From Gemmiger formicilis (lineage in GTDB: Bacteria > Bacillota > Clostridia > Oscillospirales > Ruminococcaceae): 64,000 bases of DNA. The notes under the pieces were generated by a model that saw only the letters and a list, made by a program, of their open reading frames with translations, was not told the DNA's origin and did not search any database. This document shows positions 43,001-49,612 of this stretch, piece after piece. The stretch spans positions 1 through 64,000 of the forward strand of contig NZ_WQOH01000010.1 in assembly GCF_018784445.1 (NCBI RefSeq). The letters are read 5' to 3'. Position numbers and translations under genes: made by a program. Position 1 is the first letter of the stretch. The number at the start of each line of letters is the position of its first letter.

Positions 43001-44202
43001 TTACGACCCACGAGGAAATTCCCGGTGCAACGCTGCGCGTGCTGGATAAAGACGGCAATGTTGTGGACGAATGGGTGTCCGAAGATACGCCGCACTACAT
43101 GGAGGCCGTGCTGGTTGCGGGCGAGACTTATACGCTGGAGGAAACCCTTGTGCCGGATAATTCTGGGTACGTGCCTGCCAATGCCGTTCAGTTCACGGTC
43201 GAGGATGACGGCAAGGTCCAGCATGTTTTCATGCAGGATGACTACACGAAAGTGCAGATTTCCAAGACCGATATTGCTACTGGCAAGGAAATCAGCGGTG
43301 CAAAGCTGAAAATCACGGACGCAGACGACAAGACGATTGCCGAATGGGTCACGGACGGCACACCCCACTATATGGAGCGCATCCCGATGGGTACTTACAC
43401 TCTAACCGAGACGATGGCTCCCACCGAGCAGGGCTATGTCCGCGCCGAGAGCATCACCTTTGAGGTAGGCCCTACCGGGGATATTCAGCGCGTGGAGATG
43501 AAAGATGACTTTACAAAAGTCGAAATCTCCAAAGCTGACATGACAGACGGCCGCGAGCTGCCCGGTGCAAAGCTGAAAATTACCGATGCCAGCGGCAACA
43601 CCATTGCCGAGTGGGAAACCAACGGCCAGCCCCACCGTATCGAGCGCCTGAAGCCCAGTGACTATACGCTGACCGAGACTGCTGCCCCTGCCGGGTATCT
43701 GCTCAGCGAAGAAGTACACTTCACCGTGCAGGAGACCGGGGAAATTCAGAAAGTCACGATGTATGATGCCCCGGCGCACGCGCTGATTCTCACCAAACGA
43801 GATATTGCCACCAATGCAAAGCTGACAGATGCCCGCTTAACGATCCGCGATGCCTACGGCACGACCATTGATCGCTGGACAACTACGGACGGCGACCATG
43901 CCATTCGCGTACTGCCGGAGCGCTCCGCCGCCAAAGACCCGCACAAAAATCTGCTGCTTTTGTCCGATGACACCAGCGAACACGTCTACACGATGGTGGA
44001 GGAACTGGCCCCGAACGGTTATCTGGTTGCCGAGAGCATTACGTTCAAAGTCATGCAGATGAACGATACCCTTGTTGTGTTCGTATGGCAGGACGGCGGT
44101 TGGCAGAAATCTTCCGAAGGGTATCTTGCCATGTATGATGAGCGCACCGACACACCCGTTCCCCTTATGAAAACTTTCCCGCAGACCGGCAATATTTTAT
44201 AA
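37078..44202 (+). CDS. Giant surface adhesin with thioester-like and eleven CnaB/SpaA-type domains
   Basis: A 2374-residue secreted protein. The ATG at 37078 fits the aaggag site (8 bases) better than the ATG at 37072. After a signal peptide and an N-terminal region (about 40-260), a domain with C290 (PALCADSGKWAWG) and Q335 (ADQATMW) resembles Cys-Gln thioester domains that bind host or cell surfaces covalently. A helical Ala/Ser/Gln stretch lies near 540-590. Then eleven CnaB-type units follow, each starting with a lysine motif (VSVDKID, LVKIDIETGKP, VQISKTDIATGKE) and ending in an E-box (FVIVEKRAP, YRIVEIEGP, YTLTETMAP). These should form isopeptide bonds. The C-terminus is KTFPQTGNIL: a sortase-like motif with no membrane segment or basic tail after it. 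Confidence 0.9.
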   Translation: MQYKRKHRLSAALMAGAMCCTMIPAASADEIATPETAEAAAAEATNQVEQPAASDGGLSVEEIQSRMYPSLPQTATGYYLDSNGLPVLTGETKISIEGWGDEDYRDYDADSTIQVALDEGLLNTDSATASFPRMDGEDYAIVPISMQVLYPANGGSADITLPDNVELLGYSFTSGDLCAATEEERQRQLHYDFSEGTASVAGIYVKATEDFSVTLTYTDSEKSLTKALHVTLDDSAPFPGILQDRFAQEAQPATCSADAGVAAYASLQVTQCVYTSVGWMNYLGGQPALCADSGKWAWGPGATYANKYPPVANYFSAGSVWVLASFFGKGWTADQATMWAQGFNSGAPSAVSACEVEDATDNNAYLDRLAWQAEQFPDSLAGEIVNGAATYADDTAETVYIGTLYVPSNAAWQRFVILDYTPVTLGGDNEIPELTPEGQPIDKPWSASYERTETLDFSYTINTNKIQLETLEKVDGAGIDIAPILDGIPSDINGGSWTITPAGKQSVTTSGHTQDNSYHLNGGDASATWTVHYSVSKSASQSGSVTANSEQDADAQASAAQSAAQSACESQVNGEIEAALSAVHGYFDSLKFSYDEVTIPHGFDSTPGALGSHQTITVPANSSNDYKMQNDEWSVKVSVDKIDSETKQRIKGDAEFKIFEWDTVRQCYIPFGGYNRYKVERQSDGTYKVINHSDYAGGSDDLFYTQRNEGRFVIVEKRAPNGYYGDWTNSTNPGTAGSVLGKRAYALEITKALDCKTIQLGNADYNADVGTADNGGTLIDTGEGIVSITFGDRNGNKVYNTDPTGIASNEKSYTMRADSVTMQNDHALGSITLSKVDLDAARYLAAGSNGDSTLEGAVYDLYAAEDIYHPDGVSGIVDYSKITDASGTPIWHTTVLTNGAWKSDYLPVLKKDHLVASTAIKDGKLAFSNLYLGRYYLVERTTGIVIPVDSNGQYYLSGKYPLLNKKLEPTGSYAALAGSGTEYTDYVYRNQYSAVAESRALDGSKTYDGYYLSFAKGYLCDEVNHYQSLTYADESTYVVRTEDQTQDEVLKSGFSLQKLVSTTGQPSPAIKLGGAGFKVYRVSLLSKADQFTKNADGSYDAASILEAYRKSSYDQDTLKFDFSNEEQAVATMYESDTTSVTRYNATLTADSDFANGQGLGWVPTNNSQEYRLSEIFTNEEGILRVQGLPNGQYIVVETTVPKDVFQAEPFLVTVNASSPQSSFTMPAGSITTPSGSYMTYNILDEELEGYLQLVKIDIETGKPVKIADTAFNIYYIVEDGRETLLEMNDPKSGNAWAKTSTFYTDSNGEMKTPEKLPLGRYRIVEIEGPRGYFNDRQYNVVFELTSDRVYQVSGGSADGMDDYVVTENYYNHETLGQIKIRKIGNVLTGYENGQFVYETDNLANATYEIHAQGDIPTPDNQGTLWYADGDLVATVTTAEDGQVDEVRFSPTRTTATYDFLKVTHDGTKGEVTITLPLGTYTISEVQAPYGFVHTDHTYTVVLDWDNQYNDLVLAKTIIDHTQDGDVVYDYSIINVGNASAEQIEKQVLVFENARVLPVVEEGKVGVGLYKIDRDTCDLTDEAPYADGCKTRASLLNGGSNRADIPADAKMVAGAVYELYTTDDIYSISGELLATADTLLGTATTDENGLAYFDVDVSLRGEHYGSSDAHDWTTNSGRYYLLEVSVPDGYLIEQSVIPVEFTYENQFIAWQIVDCLHSDKQTTVEIDKRAFTADSDGTFALPGATLTVTDWNGNMVDTWESGDTVHVIRGLHLSHDFAGNRDSTKIYTLTETRPADGYTTARSIQFHLEQATDDNGYLQETAVWVLHESEDAAYQSGSIISPTAFSDDTVATISAKLRAFWDKLTGKNPDADGVVIANWYCVNGTLVVNFTDAANDRAIAKCLRESDFSDLTFDKVYLTGAAAPAFFADKQIADKPANAEITYSASWILLKDSDGFSQTITMLDAPTRVKISKADITTHEEIPGATLRVLDKDGNVVDEWVSEDTPHYMEAVLVAGETYTLEETLVPDNSGYVPANAVQFTVEDDGKVQHVFMQDDYTKVQISKTDIATGKEISGAKLKITDADDKTIAEWVTDGTPHYMERIPMGTYTLTETMAPTEQGYVRAESITFEVGPTGDIQRVEMKDDFTKVEISKADMTDGRELPGAKLKITDASGNTIAEWETNGQPHRIERLKPSDYTLTETAAPAGYLLSEEVHFTVQETGEIQKVTMYDAPAHALILTKRDIATNAKLTDARLTIRDAYGTTIDRWTTTDGDHAIRVLPERSAAKDPHKNLLLLSDDTSEHVYTMVEELAPNGYLVAESITFKVMQMNDTLVVFVWQDGGWQKSSEGYLAMYDERTDTPVPLMKTFPQTGNIL
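42973..43776 (+). repeat. Three tandem CnaB-encoding repeats in the adhesin gene
   Basis: Units begin at 42973, 43246 and 43513, each about 270 bases (about 90 residues), with shared starts (KISKAD, QISKTD, EISKAD), centres (GAKLKITDA) and ends (TLTET). The last two are most alike, suggesting recent internal duplication. A diverged fourth unit follows from 43774. Confidence 0.75.
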
Positions 44203-44253
44203 AAACTGTGCCGAGTTGTTACGCTGCGCACAATTTGAGATTGGAGTGATATT

Positions 44254-44637
44254 TTGTCCGTTTCCTGTTTTACTTCCACCAATTCGCATCTCTGCAAGTT
44301 CCTGCGCACCACAGGCCGCGACTGGCGCAACACCATCTATATCGAGTGCGGCGACTGCCAGCGCGCTGTGAGCCGCGGCTGTAAAAATCTGCTCTGTGCC
44401 TTTGACACAGCCGGCGCGCCGGTGATTGTTCCGGTTCATGATGTGGAATACCTGTTCAGCACCACTGTGGACAAGTCCGAATGCCGCGCCATCCTCACGA
44501 AAGCCAACTTCTGTGAGCTGTACAAAGGCTGGATCGACGAGCATATCCGTAACCCTCACGCCTGCCCGTTGAATGATTTGTATGTCAACTGGGATGTTCC
44601 AGACCCTTGCGCGGCAAGAATATTCCTGAATCGGTAA
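44254..44637 (+). CDS. Cys-rich cytoplasmic protein of unknown function
   Basis: A 127-residue protein from TTG at 44254 after ttggagtg. It has nine or ten cysteines, including ECGDCQRAVSRGC, which could bind a metal; no signal peptide or membrane segment. It contains VPVHDVEYLFSTTVDKSECRAILTKANF and WIDEHIRNPHACPLNDLY. It follows the adhesin by 51 bases and is closed by a hairpin, so it is probably the last gene of the second transfer operon. No family recognised. Confidence 0.6.
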   Translation: MSVSCFTSTNSHLCKFLRTTGRDWRNTIYIECGDCQRAVSRGCKNLLCAFDTAGAPVIVPVHDVEYLFSTTVDKSECRAILTKANFCELYKGWIDEHIRNPHACPLNDLYVNWDVPDPCAARIFLNR

Positions 44638-44657
44638 AATAGAGACCAAATAACAAC

Positions 44658-44696
44658 ACCTCCCCAAAGTGATGCTTCATTCCACTTTGGGGAGGT
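44658..44696. terminator. Hairpin at the end of the second transfer operon
   Basis: A 14-bp stem (44658-44671 with 44683-44696) around an 11-base loop. The T run is weak, but the hairpin separates convergent genes. Confidence 0.7.
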
Positions 44697-44744
44697 ATTC
44701 GTATTAGTAGGTGTTATACCCGCTATCTTTTGTATGAAAAACCA

Positions 44745-45182
44745 TCAGATGTGACTGCGTCCTTCACAAAAAATCAGGGTACGCTCCTGCTCAAAGCAAA
44801 AAGTCTGATCCTCCAATACATCTGGATCTTCCATTGATGGACAATCATGGCACACTGCCTGGTAGCAGTCCACATAGTGATACAAAATATCCGTGCCATA
44901 TTGGTAGCTATCACAGGCTACTTCCTCAAACCCATCAGGCAAGATATAGGAACGGGTAATGTCGGTAGTCTGCGTGCCACAACTTGGACATGTCACACTT
45001 TCAGGTTCCTTCAGTCCGATGGTAGTGCAGTGGTTTTTTCGCTTCCCGTTCACCCGTACGCTATAGCTGGAGAGATCTTCTTGCTTCTGATTTTCCGTAT
45101 CTATGGCAAAGACCGTTGGTGCAAAGACCAGTATCGCCACACCAGCCGACGCTAACAGCATGGATAAAGTTTTTCGTTTCAT
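44745..45182 (-). CDS. Secreted Cys-rich protein, GRSHI-tail family, member A
   Basis: A 145-residue protein with a signal peptide (cleavage after VFA near residue 26). The mature part has a zinc-ribbon-like CPSCG, then SYQYGTDILYHYVDCYQAVC and a C-terminal FCEGRSHI. A paralogue 129 bases upstream on the same strand shares this plan (CPFCG, HYQYGTDVITKYIVDYSGSC, CHGRSHI). Eight cysteines suggest metal binding or disulfides outside the cell. An aaggagtc site precedes the ATG. Function unknown. Confidence 0.7.
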   Translation of the reverse strand: MKRKTLSMLLASAGVAILVFAPTVFAIDTENQKQEDLSSYSVRVNGKRKNHCTTIGLKEPESVTCPSCGTQTTDITRSYILPDGFEEVACDSYQYGTDILYHYVDCYQAVCHDCPSMEDPDVLEDQTFCFEQERTLIFCEGRSHI

Positions 45183-45310
45183 AATTGACTCCTTTCTGGG
45201 ATGCCTGCGGTAAAGTCGGCTTTGATTTTTTTATGGAATCAAAAATGTACATAAGGAAGCAAATATACGCAGTTTGATGGCCGTGCCTTCGTCAATAAAT
45301 TTGCCATTTT

Positions 45311-45628
45311 TTATATATGCGAACGTCCATGACATACCAATTCAGTTTCTGTAGATTGCGTTGCTTGAGTTTGGCCGCACGCATAGCACGAGCCAGAATA
45401 GTCAACGATATACTTCGTAATCACATCTGTGCCATATTGATAATGTGTGCAGGAAACTTCAGTGGAGCCATTGGCTCTACGGCCGACTCTTGTCACGCTC
45501 CAGCCATTGCTTCCGCAAAACGGACATTCTGCCGCACGAGGTTGAACTTCTGCTGAGTCCGCAAAGGCCACCATACTGAACGTAAATGCACAGAAAATTG
45601 CCATAAGCAAACTGGTAACCTTTTTCAT
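45311..45628 (-). CDS. Secreted Cys-rich protein, GRSHI-tail family, member B
   Basis: A 105-residue protein with a signal peptide (about 1-23) and a short mature domain: AAECPFCGSNGWSVTRVG, VSCTHYQYGTDVITKY, CYACGQTQ and the C-terminal VCHGRSHI. It is the shorter relative of the protein at 44745-45182, and the pair probably arose by duplication. An aaggagttc site precedes the ATG at 45628. Six cysteines are arranged as CxxC, C, CxxC, C. No known family was recognised. Confidence 0.7.
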   Translation of the reverse strand: MKKVTSLLMAIFCAFTFSMVAFADSAEVQPRAAECPFCGSNGWSVTRVGRRANGSTEVSCTHYQYGTDVITKYIVDYSGSCYACGQTQATQSTETELVCHGRSHI

Positions 45629-45827
45629 CTTGAACTCCTTGTCTAATTTATAGGTTGATTTCGGCTATCGTTTCCTTCTGCATCGGAATCACCTACCCTT
45701 TCTTCACAAAGATCCATCTCTATTTTTTACTGTTGTGGCATCAATATTATTGGCAACTGTCTTAATTTCATTTTCTGGTATTATAATAATAGCTGGAGAC
45801 ATAAGTGTAATTATTTGTTTTACGGCA

Positions 45828-46466
45828 CTAATCAATTGGTGTCAGCGAATAATATACCGTAAAGGTAATCTTGTTCGGATTCATAGAGTTCATAAGAATT
45901 TTCGAATATACATTATTGGCATATCCATTGATGCTGAAGCTGGCATATGCCTTGGAATAAGAACTCGTCTTTACGCTATAGTTTTTATTTTCAGTTACGC
46001 CTGCTCCAGAATTTATATGTCCAATTGATGGTTGCTGTGATTCAACACTTGCTGATGTGATGTAGAATTCGCATGTGGGTGACAATGCGGTTATTTTGAA
46101 GTTGACCCTATGGCTATAACTCCCAATATAGTCATACTTTATGTTGCCCCAAAAGACATAGTCTCCATTCGAATTGTAATTATAACTAGCGCTTGTTGAC
46201 CCCCGTGTCAATGTAATCGGTGCGCATCCAATCTCAAGGCATGCACTTTTACCATTTGACAGCGGAATTTCAATCTGCTTTACTTCGTTGGGTACAACAT
46301 CTATCGTCACACCGTTTTCCAAATGCGAAACAATTTCCTTAAGAATCTCTTCTTCATTAACATCCATCGCACGGTTCTCCTGTGCAAATGCGCTTGTTGC
46401 AAACAGCACAGAAAGTATTAGTGTTGACATAATCAGAGCGGCCAATCTTTTTACCATTTTAGTCAT
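45828..46466 (-). CDS. Secreted protein paired with a membrane-bound regulator
   Basis: A 212-residue protein with a signal peptide (LSVLFATSAFA near residue 26). The mature part is beta-rich (SASYNYNSNGDYVFWGNIKY, VNFKITALSPTCEFYITSAS, KITFTVYYSLTPID). The start at 46466 follows caaggag and lies inside the end of the regulator gene (46459), so they are translationally coupled. The fold is unknown. It may be the signal, the regulated product or an extracellular partner of the regulator. Confidence 0.65.
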   Translation of the reverse strand: MTKMVKRLAALIMSTLILSVLFATSAFAQENRAMDVNEEEILKEIVSHLENGVTIDVVPNEVKQIEIPLSNGKSACLEIGCAPITLTRGSTSASYNYNSNGDYVFWGNIKYDYIGSYSHRVNFKITALSPTCEFYITSASVESQQPSIGHINSGAGVTENKNYSVKTSSYSKAYASFSINGYANNVYSKILMNSMNPNKITFTVYYSLTPID

Positions 46467-47385
46467 TTCTTTCATCTCCTTGCATGTCGCTAAATAGTGC
46501 CTCCACATCATTATCAAACCTTGGACTAACAGTTGCCATACCATTATAATAAGGTTCACTTCCATCAAGAGAGAAAAACATCTGATAGTTGCTTCTCCCC
46601 TGCAGGAAATACAAATCTACGCCATCATATTTATCGCCGCTATGGTATTTTACGACAAATCGCATATGTAATGGATCCGAAATAACGATACCATCCGATG
46701 CGTCTGTCACTTGGTGTCTATATACAATATAGAGATATGTTGTCCTATCCGAAGGCAGTTCAATACACTGTCCGTAAATTCCTGCTCCCAGTGTTTCGCA
46801 TTCATCTATCCATTCATTAATTGCCGAATATTTACTTAGTTGTGTGGCAGGAATTGAATAAAAATCTCTGTGCCGATAGTTTTCTCTTAGAATAATCCAG
46901 CTCGCAAGTATAGCAATTAATGTCAGTAGCGCAAGTCCGATAAAGCATATTCCACCAAAGAAGAACTTCTTTGGCGACTCGATTGGCATTCCTTTTATTT
47001 CGCGTACTACAATAACAAGTAATATTAGGACAATTGATATTATCGGCAAAAAAAGTAATGCTGCAATTCCAATAAAGAAAAAACACAGAAATGCAATACC
47101 AACGTATATTGCCCAAAGTTCAATCATCAATTTTTTTGTTATTTTCTTTTTAGAAATACTGTTTTTCTTGTCTTCACTCTCAACATCATCTATGGACGAT
47201 TTCTTCTCTATATCCTGTAGTCCAAGAATATCCATCAGTTTATATGCATTTGCAACACTTGGTGTTGAAATTTCCTGTTCCCATTTTGCAATCGTCTGTC
47301 TCGATACTCCAAGTTCTGACGCCAATGCTTCTTGTGTCAATCCTTTTCGTTTTCTTGCTTCCGAGATTTGTTTACCCGACAACAT
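46459..47385 (-). CDS. Membrane-anchored XRE-family regulator with extracellular domain
   Basis: A 308-residue protein. An N-terminal XRE helix-turn-helix (QISEARKRKGLTQEALASEL, VSRQTIAKWEQEISTPS) is followed by a charged linker, three membrane segments (about 85-105, 108-128, 148-168) and an extracytoplasmic C-terminal domain of about 140 residues. It thus could bind DNA at the membrane and sense an outside signal without a kinase. The ATG at 47385 is 11 bases from aaaggag; a GTG at 47394 is only 2 bases from it. It is coupled to the secreted protein gene downstream. Confidence 0.82.
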   Translation of the reverse strand: MLSGKQISEARKRKGLTQEALASELGVSRQTIAKWEQEISTPSVANAYKLMDILGLQDIEKKSSIDDVESEDKKNSISKKKITKKLMIELWAIYVGIAFLCFFFIGIAALLFLPIISIVLILLVIVVREIKGMPIESPKKFFFGGICFIGLALLTLIAILASWIILRENYRHRDFYSIPATQLSKYSAINEWIDECETLGAGIYGQCIELPSDRTTYLYIVYRHQVTDASDGIVISDPLHMRFVVKYHSGDKYDGVDLYFLQGRSNYQMFFSLDGSEPYYNGMATVSPRFDNDVEALFSDMQGDERND

Positions 47386-47501
47386 ACACTGCACATCTCC
47401 TTTCCTGAAAGTGTTTTTCTCTAATGTTAATTAAATCAAATTTTTCGCATACTTTCAAGCAAGTTTGTGACTACTTTGTGTCAACGCCTTGCTTTATAGA
47501 C

Positions 47502-47582
47502 AATCTTTTTAGAAAACATATCCTCTCCCGCATGAAGGTCGAGGAGGCCAACGATAAGATTCGCGCCGAAATGAAAAACTGA
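47502..47582 (+). pseudogene. Short 3' remnant of an unidentified gene
   Basis: An in-frame tail reads LFRKHILSRMKVEEANDK and IRAEMKN before TGA at 47580, then a strong terminator. It is too short for a gene and looks like the surviving end of a coiled, charged protein. Confidence 0.35.
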
Positions 47583-47602
47583 TATTCACTATTCTCCTTC
47601 TC

Positions 47603-47640
47603 AAAAAGGGCTTCCGCATCTGCTGGCGGAAGCCCTTTTT
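47603..47640. terminator. Bidirectional terminator
   Basis: A perfect 15-bp stem (47603-47617 with 47626-47640) around an 8-base loop with A and T runs on both sides. It ends the minus-strand partition operon. Confidence 0.9.
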
Positions 47641-47652
47641 CTGTATAGTGCT

Positions 47653-47973
47653 TTACCCTCTAAAATCAGCCAAAGCACTGGCTATTAAATCTATTGGCGG
47701 CGAGGATATAGACGGCTCCTCTTTCTGCAAATCCGGGGTATGCCCAGCGTTCTGTTTTTCTAAGTATTCCTGTACGATTTGCTCAATCAGGGCGCGGTTT
47801 ACCTGCGGGAAAGACTTCGTCTCTGCTTTTTCATAACACAAAATCGCATCGGCAAGATACTGTGCTTTGCCCCTGTCACGCTGCCGTTCCAAGTATTCTA
47901 CAGCCCTCGCATGGTCTGGATTTTCCATGTCAAAGCGAACCGTAAAACGCCCCCTGTCCTTTTTTAGCTTCAT
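47653..47973 (-). CDS. Putative partition adaptor (ParR-like)
   Basis: A 106-residue protein encoded directly after the ParM-like gene (6-base gap). The N-terminal half (RFTVRFDMENPDHARAVEYL, RGKAQYLADAILCYE) resembles a small DNA-binding ParR/ribbon-helix-helix protein, and the C-terminal half is acidic and Pro-rich. In ParM systems this protein binds the centromere repeats and the filament end. The assignment comes from position and layout. Confidence 0.65.
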   Translation of the reverse strand: MKLKKDRGRFTVRFDMENPDHARAVEYLERQRDRGKAQYLADAILCYEKAETKSFPQVNRALIEQIVQEYLEKQNAGHTPDLQKEEPSISSPPIDLIASALADFRG

Positions 47974-47979
47974 GGTTCA

Positions 47980-48897
47980 TCACGCCCCTGTCACTGTGCA
48001 GCGGTAAAGATACTCAAAACCTTTGGCGTTCGCGTTCACATCTTCCACAAAGATGGGATGTGCCACTCTGCCGGAGACCTCGATCTGCCGCCGCAGCAGG
48101 CAGGCACCGCCGCCCACGAAGATCACGCGTCCCGTGCGCAGATCAAGCTGCCGCTCGCGCAGCGCGCCCAGCATATCGTTGACGAACTCCTGCGCCTGAT
48201 ATTCTACCAGCGCGGCGACTTCTTCCCCGTAACTGTTTCCCTGCTCCTGCAAGAGAATGGCATCTACATCGGTTTCCTCCAACAGAACATCCAAGTCCGA
48301 GCTTGCCTTGGAGCGGATACGGTTGTACAGCAGGATCACGCCATTTTCCAGTGAATCACAAGTGGACAGGTCAGCGCGGCCGTTCTTCAGCAGCAGATAA
48401 TCCGCTGTGAAGCCGCCCACGTCCAGAATCAGTGCGCGCGGCACCGTTGCCAGTTCGCCCAACATCATGGCCGCCGCTGCAAATGCCTGCGGATAGCACT
48501 GCACATTGCGGATCAGAATGCTGTACAGCTTGTCACGGTAGGAGAAGTAGATCGGTTCCTTGCGCTTGAAGTAGCGCATGAACGCTTTGTTCTGCGCGCC
48601 AAAGTGTGCGGGCGGCAGACCGATGGCAAGGTCAATGGGCATCAGCCCGGAGATATACGCGCCCTGCGCTTCGATTTCCTCCGCAATGGCAAACAGCGAT
48701 AGGATAAAGAAACGCTCGTCTGTGGTTTTGTCCTTTTGGTACGGGATGCGCTGTGCGGACAGCGTATAGTAACTGCCGCCGTATTTCAGTACATCCCTGC
48801 CGTAAGGTCTGGTTTTACTTTTCTGTACACCGGAAACGATGGCGTTCCCGTGAACGGTTTTGACCTGTTTGTTGCCGTGGTCGATAGCAATAAGCAT
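47980..48897 (-). CDS. ParM/StbA-like actin-type partition ATPase
   Basis: A 305-residue actin-fold protein: phosphate 1 motif MLIAIDHGNKQVKTVHG, phosphate 2 ALILDVGGFTADYLLLKNG and the adenosine motif VIFVGGGACLLRRQIE. Proteins of this type polymerise to separate plasmid copies and also occur on conjugative elements with a circular stage. The putative ParR-like gene follows, and iteron-like repeats (48930-49005) lie just upstream, completing a segregation module. Confidence 0.9.
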   Translation of the reverse strand: MLIAIDHGNKQVKTVHGNAIVSGVQKSKTRPYGRDVLKYGGSYYTLSAQRIPYQKDKTTDERFFILSLFAIAEEIEAQGAYISGLMPIDLAIGLPPAHFGAQNKAFMRYFKRKEPIYFSYRDKLYSILIRNVQCYPQAFAAAAMMLGELATVPRALILDVGGFTADYLLLKNGRADLSTCDSLENGVILLYNRIRSKASSDLDVLLEETDVDAILLQEQGNSYGEEVAALVEYQAQEFVNDMLGALRERQLDLRTGRVIFVGGGACLLRRQIEVSGRVAHPIFVEDVNANAKGFEYLYRCTVTGA

Positions 48898-48929
48898 AAC
48901 ATCAACTCCCTTCGATGCTTATATTTACC

Positions 48930-49005
48930 TTATACGTTTTGAATACGTCATTTCCCAACAAATTTACGCATTATTTTTTCTTATACGCAATAATACGCAT
49001 TATTT
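48930..49005. repeat. Iteron-like repeats, candidate centromere of the partition module
   Basis: TACGCATTATTT occurs at 48965-48976 and 48994-49005, with a related inverted-like TACGCAATAA at 48984-48993 and ATACG variants near 48931-48947. The cluster lies directly upstream of the ParM-like gene, where parC sites are found. Confidence 0.6.
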
Positions 49006-49011
49006 ATTTGT

Positions 49012-49040
49012 TTGCATTTCCCCGGCGGGTGCGCTATAAT
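49012..49040 (+). promoter_or_regulatory. Promoter of the 71-residue protein gene
   Basis: TTGCAT (49012-49017) and TATAAT (49035-49040) are 17 bp apart; the start codon is at 49073. The -35 box lies next to the iteron-like repeats, so a ParR-like protein could affect this promoter. Confidence 0.75.
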
Positions 49041-49072
49041 GGGCAAAGTAAGTAAAAACACAGGAGTCCACC

Positions 49073-49288
49073 ATGAACAAAACGCTTGAAATCAGTGCTA
49101 TGCAGTATGATTTTCATACCTTGCTGAAAGTTTCCGATATATGCGGTCTTACCGGAGAAATCGGCTTCCATGACACGGACACAGGCTACCTCGTCAGCTT
49201 TCCCGATGACGACGGCAAAGTCGACCAGCGGATGGCCGAGTATAAAAAGCGGCTTGTCGATCTTGAAAACAACATCTGGAATCGGTAA
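49073..49288 (+). CDS. Small acidic protein divergent from the partition genes
   Basis: A 71-residue soluble protein behind acaggag with a consensus promoter upstream. It reads MQYDFHTLLKVSDICGLTGE and GYLVSFPDDDGKVDQRMAEY, ending in a basic helix (KKRLVDLENNIWNR). No family was recognised. The location beside the iterons suggests a role in copy control or maintenance of the element. Confidence 0.6.
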   Translation: MNKTLEISAMQYDFHTLLKVSDICGLTGEIGFHDTDTGYLVSFPDDDGKVDQRMAEYKKRLVDLENNIWNR

Positions 49289-49329
49289 TTTGTGACCCGC
49301 CGGGGAAAATTCAATATAATTAAAGGAAT

Positions 49330-49366
49330 AGCCCCTTCTGCTGAAATCGCATCAGCGGAAGGGGCT
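49330..49366. terminator. Terminator, copy 1 of a duplicated hairpin
   Basis: Stem 49330-49344 with 49352-49366 (one T-G wobble). Nearly the same hairpin occurs at 55439-55475, in both cases just after the end of the same membrane-protein coding sequence. Confidence 0.8.
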
Positions 49367-49411
49367 GTTATTATGATTTATCGGTATTTCTAACCTCTTA
49401 TATGATCTTCT

Positions 49412-49545
49412 TCATCTTGTCGACATTTTGCGCCAATCTGCCGCATCAAGGACAATGTCGGTAATGAACGTAGCAATATTCAAGAAGAATGCCAGTATAA
49501 TAGAGGATATCGCAAACTGCCAATATTGGCTTTCCAGAGCGATGG
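49412..49545 (-). pseudogene. 3' remnant of a large membrane-protein gene
   Basis: The minus strand encodes YWQFAISSIILAFFLNIA and FITDIVLDAADWRKMSTR, matching about 60% of the last 37 residues of the 657-residue protein at 55501-57474. The upstream part is lost and unrelated sequence begins near 49546. With the duplicated hairpin this forms a related direct repeat on the other side of the five-gene cassette 49613-55312. Confidence 0.8.
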
Positions 49546-49612
49546 CATTTTGGCAGGTGCAGTGAGTTCCCGTCCTAGTAAGCAACAAATTGTACCTGAT
49601 CATATTTTTTTG

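Noticed and set aside
48930-49005. CRISPR array
   Set aside because: The repeats are 12 bp, only two are perfect, there are no regular spacers and no cas genes in the window; they fit partition iterons better.
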